DNA of 64,000 nucleotides, from the NCBI RefSeq assembly GCF_016918855.1, contig NZ_JADKYB010000016.1, positions 62,001-126,000 of the forward strand, read 5' to 3'. Source of the stretch: Actinacidiphila acididurans (GTDB lineage Bacteria; Actinomycetota; Actinomycetes; Streptomycetales; Streptomycetaceae). A program made the translations under genes and the position numbers. This document shows, piece by piece, positions 54,201 through 61,356 of the stretch (within the stretch, counting starts at the first letter, position 1; each line of letters starts with the position of its first letter). The notes beneath the pieces were generated by a model, which was given only the letters and a program-made list of their open reading frames with translations, was not told the origin of the DNA and made no database searches.

Positions 54201-54451
54201 GCTCGGTCAGCGTGCACAACCCGCACGGGATGAGCAGCCCGGCGCGCAAGGCGGTGTCGCTCGCGGTCACCGCCGCGTCGTCCGCGCCGGTCACCTTCAC
54301 CGCGACCGGCCTGCCGGCCGGGCTGGGCATCAGCGCGTCCGGGGTCGTCACGGGCACGCCGACGGCGACCGGCACCAGCACGGTGAGCGTGACCGCGTCC
54401 GACGGGCACGGCGGCAGCGATACGGCCACGTTCGTGTGGACCGTGACCTGA
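51212..54451 (+). CDS. Secreted GH3 beta-glucosidase-like enzyme with two discoidin domains
   Basis: 1079 aa from ATG 51212 behind AGAGAGG. Signal peptide (GLPAAIGFLLVAALALAVPHTAHA). Discoidin domains at ~40-172 and ~176-305 are nearly the same as those in the adjacent GH16 gene. The GH3 core starts near 320: GPSGVGDGLGG, PTMNIVRDPRWGRAFETYSEDPYLS, nucleophile D553 in FVTSDWGGAHS, then the alpha/beta sandwich with VCVGYGEQEGTDL. An Fn3-like domain (LFPFGYGLSYTSFSF; SREGAEVAQLYVGDP) follows, and the last ~90 residues look like a He_PIG Ig-like domain. It releases glucose from beta-glucan oligomers and would complete GH16 action. It is only 82 bp downstream of GH16. Confidence 0.93.
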   Translation: MSATLRSPRRSMLRRGLPAAIGFLLVAALALAVPHTAHADPVLLSQGKPATASSTENAGTPASAAVDGNTGTRWSSAAADPQWLQVDLGSSQSISSVTLNWETAYASAFQIQVSDNAATWTTVYSTTTGTGGTQNLNVTGTGRYVRMYGTARATQWGYSLWEFQVFGGSGGAVPCGTTTAALNKPATASSTENAGTPASAAFDGNLGTRWSSAFSDPQWVQVDLGSSQSVCGVTLDWEAAYATAYQIQVSPDGTNWTTVYSTTTGAGGEETHNFTATGRYVRMYGTARATAYGYSLWEFTVLTPGGTTTPPGGGNGNCPWVGSTAPISDRVAQLMAQMTQAQKIQMLHGNGASSPYIGDMSAIPSLCIPAMGFQDGPSGVGDGLGGVTQVPSAVSSAATWDTGLQQQYGAVAGAEFAGKGADVALGPTMNIVRDPRWGRAFETYSEDPYLSAQMATADIKGIQSQGVMAQAKHVAVYNQETNRNGPADNAIVDNRTLQEIYLPAFQASVSKGASASVMCAYSTVNGVYACQNAYLLNNALYQQAGFGGFVTSDWGGAHSTVDSANNGMTIEMPGGYFYADFLQQALANGTVSQATLNTMVSRVLTQMFAFGLFDKQKTGSTGAVVTSAAHQTTARQVAEQGSVLLKNSGILPLSTASTHSIALLGPDGGAGVRSVGGGSATATSSGTVSPLTALQNRVKGTSTTVQYNDGSDINSAVTLARSSDVAVVCVGYGEQEGTDLTSIDLPTSQVQLIQQVAAANPNTIVVLNTGSAVTMPWLGQAKAVLEEWYAGQEVGNSLAALLFGDVNPSGKLPVTFPASLNDVPAHTTAQWPGNGTDVQYSEGLKVGYRWYDAQNITPLFPFGYGLSYTSFSFSGLQVGTPDGSGNTTVSATVTNTGSREGAEVAQLYVGDPASTGEPAKQLKGFQRVDLQPGASQKVTFTLSAHDLAYWNTSGNTWTTSAGAYQIMVGDSSRNLPLTGTLNVATAMTAKAVTSAGSSVSVHNPHGMSSPARKAVSLAVTAASSAPVTFTATGLPAGLGISASGVVTGTPTATGTSTVSVTASDGHGGSDTATFVWTVT

Positions 54452-54478
54452 TCCGTCCGGCGTCCGTCTGATCCCTTC

Positions 54479-54522
54479 CGTCCGCCTCCCCGCGGGGTCA
54501 CCCGCCCCCGGGGAGGCGGACG
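54479..54522 (+). terminator. Terminator after GH3 gene
   Basis: 14-bp perfect arms CGTCCGCCTCCCCG / CGGGGAGGCGGACG, 16-nt loop, 27 bp after the stop. Confidence 0.8.
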
Positions 54523-54636
54523 TCGTCGTGTCCGGGAGCGGCCGGCGCGGGTCCGGGCCGATGGGCCGATGGGCCCGTAAAGCCCTGGGCCCGTGGAGCC
54601 GTTGCGTCCGCCGCTGCATCGACCTACGGTTAACAT

Positions 54637-54650
54637 TAACAGCGCTGTTA
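54637..54650. promoter_or_regulatory. TetR-type operator upstream of MFS/TetR pair
   Basis: TAACAGCGCTGTTA, perfect 14-bp palindrome in an AT-rich stretch (preceded by GGTTAACAT) about 85 bp before the MFS start. It is the likely binding site of the TetR protein encoded downstream. Confidence 0.7.
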
Positions 54651-54734
54651 GGAATCTGAGGTCGGGAATCCGTCGGACCCGGCAGCGCCGTCGGACAGGC
54701 GGGGGCATCCCGCCGAGCCGATTCGGGAGGGATC

Positions 54735-56345
54735 ATGAACCGTACGCAAGGCGCGGGGAGCGGACCGGACACACCGGACGTCCCGCGCGTACCGCGACAG
54801 CGCCAACCCGGGGAGTACGGGCCCCCGCGCGCACCCGGGCAGTACGAACCGGTGCCGGAGACGCAGCGGCCGCACGCGCCGGAGCCGGAGGACCGGCCGG
54901 ACGGGCAGCGGCCGGACATCCCGGAGCCGCCGGCAACGGACCTGGCGGACGGGCCGGCGGGGTCCGGGACGCTGCTGGTCGTGCTGTGCCTGGCCCAGTT
55001 CATGGCGGTGCTGGACGTCTCCGTGGTGAACGTGGCGCTGCCCTCGATCGGCAGCTCGCTGCGCCTGGGCGGTGACGCGCTGCCGTGGGTGATCACCGCC
55101 TACACGGTCACCTTCGGCGGGCTGCTGGTCCTGGGCGGCCGGGTGGCGGACGGACTGAGCCGCCGGCGCGCGTTCCAGGCGGGGCTGGCGGTCTTCACCC
55201 TCGCCTCGCTCACCGCCGGGCTGTCCACCGACGCCGCCGCGCTGCTCGGCAGCCGGGTCGGCCAGGGCGTGGGCGCCGCGCTGCTCTCGCCGGCCGCGCT
55301 GTCCTTGCTGACCACCGAGTTCACCGGGAAGGCGCTGGGCCGCGCGCTCGGCGTGTGGTCCGCGATCGGCGCGGCCGGCGCGGCGGTGGGCGTCGTGGTC
55401 GGCGGCGCGCTGACCTCGGGACCCGGCTGGCACTGGGCCTTCTACGTCAATGTGCCGGTGGGCGCCGTCCTGTTCGCCGCCGCGCCGGCGGTGGTCCCGA
55501 GCCGCCCGCGCACCCGCGGCACCCGGCTCGACCTGCTGGGCGCGCTGACCGGCACCGGCAGTGTCGCGCTGCTCATCCACGGCCTGGTCCGGGCCGGCGA
55601 CCAGGGCTGGGGTTCGGCCGGGGCGCTCGCCGCGATCGGGGCCGGTGTGCTGCTGGCGGCCGGCTTCGTGGTGGCCGAGCGGACCGTGCGCGACCCGCTG
55701 GTGCCGCCGCACCTGTTCCGGCGCCCGCCGCTGCCCGGCGCCGTCGTCGTCATGGCCGGCGCGACCGCCGCGCTGCTGGGCACGTACTTCCTGGCCTCGT
55801 TCCACCTCCAGCACGACCTGGGCTGGAGCCCGCTGCACGCCGGGCTGGTGTTCCTGCCGGTGGCCTTCGCCACGGCGGTCGGCGCGCACCTGGCCTCCCG
55901 GCAGGTCAGTCGGCGCGGTCCGCGCCCGACCGGGCTCGCGGCACTGCTGGCGGCGGCCGCGGGGCTCGGCCTGATGGCCTGGCGGGGCGTCCACGGCGGC
56001 GTGTGGACCACGCTGATGCCGGGGTTCCTGGTGGCCGCGGCCGGGATCGGCGCCGCCTTCGTCACCGCGACCACCAGCGGGCTGTCCGGGATGGACGAGG
56101 CGCACGCGGGTGTCGCCTCGGGCCTGTTCTCCACCGGCCACGAGGTGGGCGGCTCGCTCGGCATCGCCCTGGTCTCCTCGATCGCGGCGACCGGCATCGC
56201 CGCCGGGCCGGTGCCCTCGCCCGACGGCTTCCGGCACGCCTTCGCCGCCCTCGCGGCCGGGGTCGCCGTCCTGGCTTTCGCCACCGCCCGGCTGCTGCCC
56301 CGGCGGGTGGCCGAACGCACCGGCGGGCCCGTGCCGCTGCACTGA
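54735..56345 (+). CDS. MFS exporter, DHA2 family
   Basis: 536 aa from ATG 54735 behind GGGAGGG. The first ~75 residues are a Pro/Glu/Arg-rich cytosolic leader. The core begins GTLLVVLCLAQFMAVLDVSVVNVALPSIG (motif D1), then GGRVADGLSRRRAF (motif A) and GAAGAAVGVVVGGALTSGPGWHWAFYVNVPVG (motif C). It is a drug/natural-product exporter by family. A TetR gene follows after 31 bp, and a 14-bp palindrome precedes the pair, so repression by that TetR is expected. Confidence 0.9.
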   Translation: MNRTQGAGSGPDTPDVPRVPRQRQPGEYGPPRAPGQYEPVPETQRPHAPEPEDRPDGQRPDIPEPPATDLADGPAGSGTLLVVLCLAQFMAVLDVSVVNVALPSIGSSLRLGGDALPWVITAYTVTFGGLLVLGGRVADGLSRRRAFQAGLAVFTLASLTAGLSTDAAALLGSRVGQGVGAALLSPAALSLLTTEFTGKALGRALGVWSAIGAAGAAVGVVVGGALTSGPGWHWAFYVNVPVGAVLFAAAPAVVPSRPRTRGTRLDLLGALTGTGSVALLIHGLVRAGDQGWGSAGALAAIGAGVLLAAGFVVAERTVRDPLVPPHLFRRPPLPGAVVVMAGATAALLGTYFLASFHLQHDLGWSPLHAGLVFLPVAFATAVGAHLASRQVSRRGPRPTGLAALLAAAAGLGLMAWRGVHGGVWTTLMPGFLVAAAGIGAAFVTATTSGLSGMDEAHAGVASGLFSTGHEVGGSLGIALVSSIAATGIAAGPVPSPDGFRHAFAALAAGVAVLAFATARLLPRRVAERTGGPVPLH

Positions 56346-56376
56346 CCGGCGCCGGGTGCGGAGATATCCTCGTGGC

Positions 56377-57003
56377 ATGGACGCTCGCCCGCCGGACCGC
56401 ACCACCGCCGACGCCGGGCGGCGGCGGCGCGCGGACGCCGAACGCAACATCGCCGCGATCCTGGACGCCACCGTCCAGTGCGCGCCGTCCGACGGCACGC
56501 TCAACATGTCCGCCATCGCCCGCCTCGCCGGCGTCAGCCGGGTCACGCTCTACGCGCACTTCCCGACCCGGGAGGCGCTGTTGGGCGCGGCGCTCCAGCG
56601 GGCCTTCCGGCAGACCGACGAGGTGCTCAGCGGGCTGCCGCTGGACGACGCGCCGCCGGCCGAGGTGCTGCCCGAACTCATCCGCACCTCCTGGCAGGTC
56701 CTGGAACGGCACCGCAATCTGTACATGGCGGCCTCGGCCGACCTCCCGCCGGCCACGCTGCGCGCCTACGCCGACCTCGTCCTCGGCCGGGTCGAGAAGC
56801 TGCTCTCCCGCGGGCAGAGCGCCGGGGTGTTCCGCACCGACATGCCGCTGGACTGGCTGGTCTCCACCGTGTACACGCTGATGCACCTGGCCGCCGAGCA
56901 GGTGGCCACCGCGCACACCCCGCCCGACGTCGCCGGCGACCTGGCCAGCGCCACCATCATGTCGCTGCTCACCTCCGGCACCCCGGCCGCGCCGGGGGCC
57001 TGA
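56377..57003 (+). CDS. TetR family transcriptional regulator
   Basis: 208 aa from ATG 56377. The N-terminal helix-turn-helix is ERNIAAILDATVQC then LNMSAIARLAGVSRVTLYAHFPTREALLGAAL, a standard TetR signature. The rest is the helical ligand domain. It is co-directional with the MFS gene 31 bp upstream and most likely autoregulates the pair through TAACAGCGCTGTTA. The ligand is unknown and is probably a substrate of the exporter. Confidence 0.93.
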   Translation: MDARPPDRTTADAGRRRRADAERNIAAILDATVQCAPSDGTLNMSAIARLAGVSRVTLYAHFPTREALLGAALQRAFRQTDEVLSGLPLDDAPPAEVLPELIRTSWQVLERHRNLYMAASADLPPATLRAYADLVLGRVEKLLSRGQSAGVFRTDMPLDWLVSTVYTLMHLAAEQVATAHTPPDVAGDLASATIMSLLTSGTPAAPGA

Positions 57004-57043
57004 GTCCTCGCCGCGGCCCCGGCCCACCGGCCGCCCGGCCGGC

Positions 57044-58570
57044 TCATTCGGGCAGCGCGGGGTCGAACCGGCCCAGCAGCGCGTACCGTTCGGGCCGCCG
57101 GGCGCGCAGCCACAGGGCGACGGCCACGCCGAGTGCGAACATCGCCGGCACCGCCTCGGGCAGGTACCTGATGAACGGGACCCGGCCGTCGCCGGCCAGC
57201 ACCGCCCGGTTGGCGATCAGCAGCAGGCACGCGCCGATCATCGCGGCGGCCCCCACCAGGGGCGCCACCAGGGTGGTGAACCAGTGGAAGCCGTCCCGGG
57301 CGGTGGTCAGGAAGTAGCGGACGACCGCGAAGGAGGTCAGCGCCTGCACGCCGAGGATGCCCAGCACCCCCATCAGCGGGGCCCAGGTGCCCAGTTGCAG
57401 CAGCGCCGCCTCGGTGCCGCTGTCGTGCAGGGTGAAGCCGAGCACGATTCCGCCGACCAGGACGGTGACGGTCATCGAGGCGGCGGCCGGGCTGCGGTGC
57501 CGGGAGGTGCGGGCCAGCGCGGCGGGCGCCACGCCCTCGCGGGCGAGCGAGAACAGGTAGCGGGAGCCGGTGTTGTAGAACGCCATCGCGCAGGCGAAGC
57601 AGCTCGTGATCGCCAGCGCCTGCATCATCACCACCAGCCAGTGCCCGGCGAAGGTGTCGGCGAGCGGGTAGAACGCCGAGTCGTAGCGGCCGGCGAACTG
57701 GTCCTTGACCGCTTGCGCGGCCCCGTCCAGCCCCCACCCGGCGACGAAGGCGTACGAGACGAGCGTGTAGAGCACGCCGAGCCCGATCACCGAGCCGTAG
57801 GTTGCGGCCTTGGCGATGCGGTCCGGATCGCGGGACTCCTCGGCGTAGTTGGGGGCCATCTCGAAGCCGACCCAGGACCAGAAGGCGGCGAAAAGCGCCA
57901 CCCCCGCGGCGGCGGTGCCGAAGGTGCGGGTCGCGCCGGCGTTGCCGAAGACCTCGCCCGGGTTCAGCGGCCGGGCCGGCAGCCCGTGCGCGCCGCCGTG
58001 CGCCAGCACCCCGCCGGCCAGCACCAGCAGCGCCAGCACCTCCAGCACCAGGGACACGCCCAGGATCCGCGTGGTCAGCTCGATGTGGAACCAGGCCAGC
58101 GCGGTCATCACGGCGAGCCCGGCGGCCATGTACGCCCACGCCGGGATCCGCAGACCGGTCCACGACTCCACGCCGGTGGCCGCGAAGTAGCCCATCACAC
58201 CGAGGACCGAGGCGGAGAACAGCAGGTAGCACAGTGCGATGAGCACCCCGGAGCCGACGCCCGGAATACGGCCCAGGCCCCGGCTGACGAAGGTGTAGAA
58301 GCCGCCCGCGGAGGTCACCCGGCGGCTCATCGCGATGTAGCCGACGGAGAAGACGGTCAGTGCCGCGGTGGCCAGCAGGAAGGCGGCCGGGGCGGCATAC
58401 CCCGCGCCCTGCACGGCCACGGGCACGTTGAACAGCATCGCCGTCATGGGCGCGGCGCCCGTGACGATGCAGAAGATCACGCCGGGCAGCCCGAGCGCGC
58501 CCTCCGCGAGCCCCTGCCGCTGCCGGGGCGGGTCCGCCTCCGCCGGGGCGACGCCTTCCTGCACTGCCAT
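57044..58570 (-). CDS. APC-superfamily permease, probably ethanolamine or amino acid uptake
   Basis: 508 aa from ATG 58570 behind GAAGGGG. About twelve helices. Helix 1 region is LGLPGVIFCIVTGAAPMTAMLFNVPVAV with the broken-helix glycine motif of the APC fold; further GGFYTFVSRGLGRIPGVGSG and FWSWVGFEMAPNYAEESRDPDR, typical of amino acid/amine permeases. It is divergent from eutBC, so uptake of ethanolamine or a related amine is the reasonable inference. Its upstream leader holds repeats of CGTCTGCGTCC type. Confidence 0.85.
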   Translation of the reverse strand: MAVQEGVAPAEADPPRQRQGLAEGALGLPGVIFCIVTGAAPMTAMLFNVPVAVQGAGYAAPAAFLLATAALTVFSVGYIAMSRRVTSAGGFYTFVSRGLGRIPGVGSGVLIALCYLLFSASVLGVMGYFAATGVESWTGLRIPAWAYMAAGLAVMTALAWFHIELTTRILGVSLVLEVLALLVLAGGVLAHGGAHGLPARPLNPGEVFGNAGATRTFGTAAAGVALFAAFWSWVGFEMAPNYAEESRDPDRIAKAATYGSVIGLGVLYTLVSYAFVAGWGLDGAAQAVKDQFAGRYDSAFYPLADTFAGHWLVVMMQALAITSCFACAMAFYNTGSRYLFSLAREGVAPAALARTSRHRSPAAASMTVTVLVGGIVLGFTLHDSGTEAALLQLGTWAPLMGVLGILGVQALTSFAVVRYFLTTARDGFHWFTTLVAPLVGAAAMIGACLLLIANRAVLAGDGRVPFIRYLPEAVPAMFALGVAVALWLRARRPERYALLGRFDPALPE

Positions 58571-58987
58571 CGCAAGGCCCCTTCCGTGTCCGTCCGCGTC
58601 TGCGTCCGTCTGCGTCCGTCTGCGCCTGTGTCCGTGAGTCGTGCGTCGTGCGTCCGTGTGTCGTGCGCGTCCTCCGTGGCGCGGGATGCGCCGGGGAGCA
58701 CCGGGTGCGTACGGGGATCGCGTACCGGTGAATGCTGTCCTCCTGGGCGACTCCTTTGCGTGCCGCGCTGTTAACTCTGCGTCAACTGACCAGGACACGT
58801 GTGTGCTTGTGTTAACTTCCGGGGCATGGACCGGTGGCGCGCCGGTGGCCTACGGTCCGGGGCGAGGGTTCCGGCCGGTCCCGGGTCCCGGAGGCGGCCG
58901 GAGACGGAAGCGGGGTGCATGGATGAACGGCGGCGCGGGGCACGGCGGTTGCGGCCGGCCGGGCGCGCGGCGCCGCGGCAGGGCCCG
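58571..58987. other. Divergent regulatory region permease / eutBC
   Basis: 417 bp without a convincing gene. Left part (58585-58680): low-complexity GTCCGTCTGC and GTGCGTCGTGCG repeats in the permease leader. Right part: three GT(T/C)AACT direct repeats at 58770, 58781 and 58811, then the eutB leader. ATG 58919 is in frame with eutB and would add 23 codons. Confidence 0.6.
58770..58817. promoter_or_regulatory. Three phased GTTAACT direct repeats upstream of eutBC
   Basis: GTTAACT (58770-58776), GTCAACT (58781-58787) and GTTAACT (58811-58817). Spacings of 11 and 30 bp put all copies on one face of the helix. This is a plausible activator or repressor site for the divergent ethanolamine genes. 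Confidence 0.5.
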
Positions 58988-60394
58988 GTGAGCGGCTACA
59001 GCGCCGTCCTGGGCGGGCGGCGGTACGCGTTCACGGACCTGGCCCGGCTGCTGGCGGCGGCGAGTCCCGAGCGGTCCGGCGACCGGCTGGCCGGGATCGC
59101 CGCGGACAGCGCGCAGGAGCGGGTGGCGGCCCGCCTCGCACTGGCCGAGGTGCCGCTGGAGCGGTTCCTGGCCGAGCCGGTGGTCCCGTACGAACTGGAC
59201 GACGTCACCCGGCTGATCGTCGACGGCCACGACCGGGCGGCCTTCGCGCCGGTCGCGGGGCTCACCGTCGGGGAGTTCCGCGAGTGGCTGCTGTCCCCCG
59301 GCGCGGACGCGGGTGCGCTGGCCGCGCTCGCCCCCGGCGTCACCCCGGAGATGGCCGCCGCGGTCTCCAAGCTGATGAGCAACTCCGACCTGGTCGCCGC
59401 GGCCCGCAAGGTGCGGGTGGTCACCGCTTTCCGCTCCACGATCGGGCTGCCCGGGCGGCTGGCCACCCGGCTCCAGCCCAACCACCCCACCGACGACCCG
59501 GCGGGCGTGGCCGCCGCCGTCCTGGACGGGCTGCTGCTGGGCAGCGGCGACGCGGTGATCGGGGTCAACCCGGCCGGCGACAGCCCGCGCGCGGTCCGTG
59601 ACCTGCTGGAACTGCTGGACACGGTGATCGCGCGGCACGCGATCCCCACCCAGTCGTGCGTGCTGTGCCATGTGACCACCACGCTGCGCCTGATGGAGCG
59701 CGGCGCCCCGGTGGACCTGGTCTTCCAGTCGATCGCCGGTACCCAGGCCGCCAACGCCTCGTTCGGGGTGACGCTGGCCCTGCTGGACGAGGCGCACGCC
59801 GCGGTACGGGAGCTGGGACGCGGCACCGTGGGCGGCAACGCGATGTACTTCGAGACCGGGCAGGGCAGCGCGTTGTCCGCCGGCGCGCACCACGGCGTGG
59901 ACCAGCAGACGCTGGAGGCGCGCGCGTACGCCGTGGCCCGCCGCTACCGTCCCCTGCTGGTCAACACGGTGGTCGGCTTCATCGGCCCGGAATACCTCTA
60001 CGACGGCCGGCAGATCCTGCGCGCGGCCCTGGAGGACCACTTCTGCGGCAAGCTGCTCGGCCTGCCGATGGGCCTGGACGTCTGCTACACCAACCACGCC
60101 GACGCGGACGACGACGACATCGCCACGATGCTCACCGTGCTGGGCGTGGCCGGCGCGTCCTTCCTGATCTGCACGCCGGGCGGCGACGACATCATGCTCA
60201 ACTACCAGTCGGCCTCCTACCACGACGCCCTCTACCTGCGCGAAGTCCTGGGCCTGCGCCCGGCCCCGGAGTTCGAGAGCTGGCTGCGCGCGGTGGGCCT
60301 GCTGGACGAGGGCGGCGCCCTGCGCGAGGTCTCCCCCGCCGCCCACCCGCTGGCCGCCATCGCGGCGCCGCCCCTGCCGCCGGAGATCTCATGA
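58988..60394 (+). CDS. eutB: Ethanolamine ammonia-lyase large subunit
   Basis: 468 aa from GTG 58988; E. coli EutB has about 453 aa. With EutC it converts ethanolamine to acetaldehyde and ammonia using adenosylcobalamin. The N-terminus (GGRRYAFTDLARLLAAASPERSGDRLAGIAA) matches family starts, which is why GTG 58988 is preferred over in-frame ATG 58919. Conserved barrel segments: VSKLMSNSDLVAAARKVRVVT, FRSTIGLPGRLATRLQPNHPTDD, GVNPAGDSP, DLVFQSIAGTQAANASFG, MYFETGQGSALSAGAHHGVDQQT and MGLDVCYTNHADADDDD. eutC follows with an ATGA overlap, i.e. translational coupling. No microcompartment shell genes are present. Confidence 0.96.
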   Translation: MSGYSAVLGGRRYAFTDLARLLAAASPERSGDRLAGIAADSAQERVAARLALAEVPLERFLAEPVVPYELDDVTRLIVDGHDRAAFAPVAGLTVGEFREWLLSPGADAGALAALAPGVTPEMAAAVSKLMSNSDLVAAARKVRVVTAFRSTIGLPGRLATRLQPNHPTDDPAGVAAAVLDGLLLGSGDAVIGVNPAGDSPRAVRDLLELLDTVIARHAIPTQSCVLCHVTTTLRLMERGAPVDLVFQSIAGTQAANASFGVTLALLDEAHAAVRELGRGTVGGNAMYFETGQGSALSAGAHHGVDQQTLEARAYAVARRYRPLLVNTVVGFIGPEYLYDGRQILRAALEDHFCGKLLGLPMGLDVCYTNHADADDDDIATMLTVLGVAGASFLICTPGGDDIMLNYQSASYHDALYLREVLGLRPAPEFESWLRAVGLLDEGGALREVSPAAHPLAAIAAPPLPPEIS

Positions 60395-61218
60395 CGAGTC
60401 CGGCGGAACGCGAAGGCGCCCGGGACGGCGGACCGGTGACGGCGGCAGGGACGGGGACAGGGACGGACGGCGTCACGGAGCCGGCCGCTGCCGACGCCGG
60501 TGCGGACGGCGCCTGGTGGGCCGCGCTCAGGCAGCGGACGCAGGCGCGGATCGGGCTCGGGCGGGCCGGGGCGGCGCTGCCGACCCGGCACCGGCTGGCA
60601 CTCCAGGCGGCGCACGCGGCCGCGCGGGACGCGGTGCACGCGCCCTTCGACCCGGAGGCGGTGGCCGCCGCGCTGCCCGCGATGCCGACCGTACGGGTGC
60701 GCAGCGCCGCGCCCGACCGGCTCACCTACCTGCAACGCCCGGACCTGGGACGGCGGTTGGACGACGCGGCGGGTGCGGCGCTGCCGCGCGGCGGGTGGGA
60801 CGTGGTGTTCGTGGTCGCCGACGGGCTGTCCAGCCGCGCGGTGCACGCCCACGCGGCCGCCGTGGTCCTGGCCACCACCGCGCTGCTGGACGACATGACG
60901 ATCGCCCCCGTCGTACTCGCCGAACAGGCCCGGGTGGCGCTCGGCGACGAGATCGCGGACGTGATGGGCGCGACCACGGCCGTCGTACTGATCGGCGAGC
61001 GGCCCGGCATGTCCGCGGCCGATTCCCTGGGCGCGTACCTCACCTACGCGCCGCGCCCGGGCCGTACCACCGACGCCGACCGCAACTGCGTCTCCAACAT
61101 CCGCCCGCCACTGGGCCTGTCGCACGAGGCGGCGGCCGCCACCCTGGCCGGCCTGGTCCGCCGCGCGGCCGAGCTCGGCGCCGGCGGGGTGGCACTGAAG
61201 GACGAACCCGCTTCCTGA
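60391..61218 (+). CDS. eutC: Ethanolamine ammonia-lyase small subunit
   Basis: 275 aa from ATG 60391, overlapping the eutB stop as ATGA. The first ~45 residues are a Gly/Ala/Thr-rich extension. The core matches EutC: LRQRTQARIGLGRAGAALPTRHRLALQAAHAAARDAVH, DVVFVVADGLSSRAVHAHA, LAEQARVALGDEIADVMGATTAVVLIGERPGMSAADSLGAYLTYAPRPG, DADRNCVSNIRPPLG. EutC binds the cobalamin nucleotide together with EutB. Acetaldehyde would be oxidised by enzymes encoded elsewhere. Confidence 0.96.
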   Translation: MTSPAEREGARDGGPVTAAGTGTGTDGVTEPAAADAGADGAWWAALRQRTQARIGLGRAGAALPTRHRLALQAAHAAARDAVHAPFDPEAVAAALPAMPTVRVRSAAPDRLTYLQRPDLGRRLDDAAGAALPRGGWDVVFVVADGLSSRAVHAHAAAVVLATTALLDDMTIAPVVLAEQARVALGDEIADVMGATTAVVLIGERPGMSAADSLGAYLTYAPRPGRTTDADRNCVSNIRPPLGLSHEAAAATLAGLVRRAAELGAGGVALKDEPAS

Positions 61219-61356
61219 CGCCTCGTCAGCCACCCTCCGGGCCGGTGTTTTTCGGCCGCTTGACGGCTGCTTCACCGCCCTGGGCTGGGATGGGCCTGCT
61301 CACAGTGGCCCACGTCGTGGGCCGCCCTCGGACGTTCTCGCGTGAGGCAGGTGCGT

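Noticed and set aside
57044-61218. Ethanolamine-utilisation microcompartment
   Set aside because: No shell-protein, eutE, eutD or eutG-like genes; only the permease and eutBC are present.
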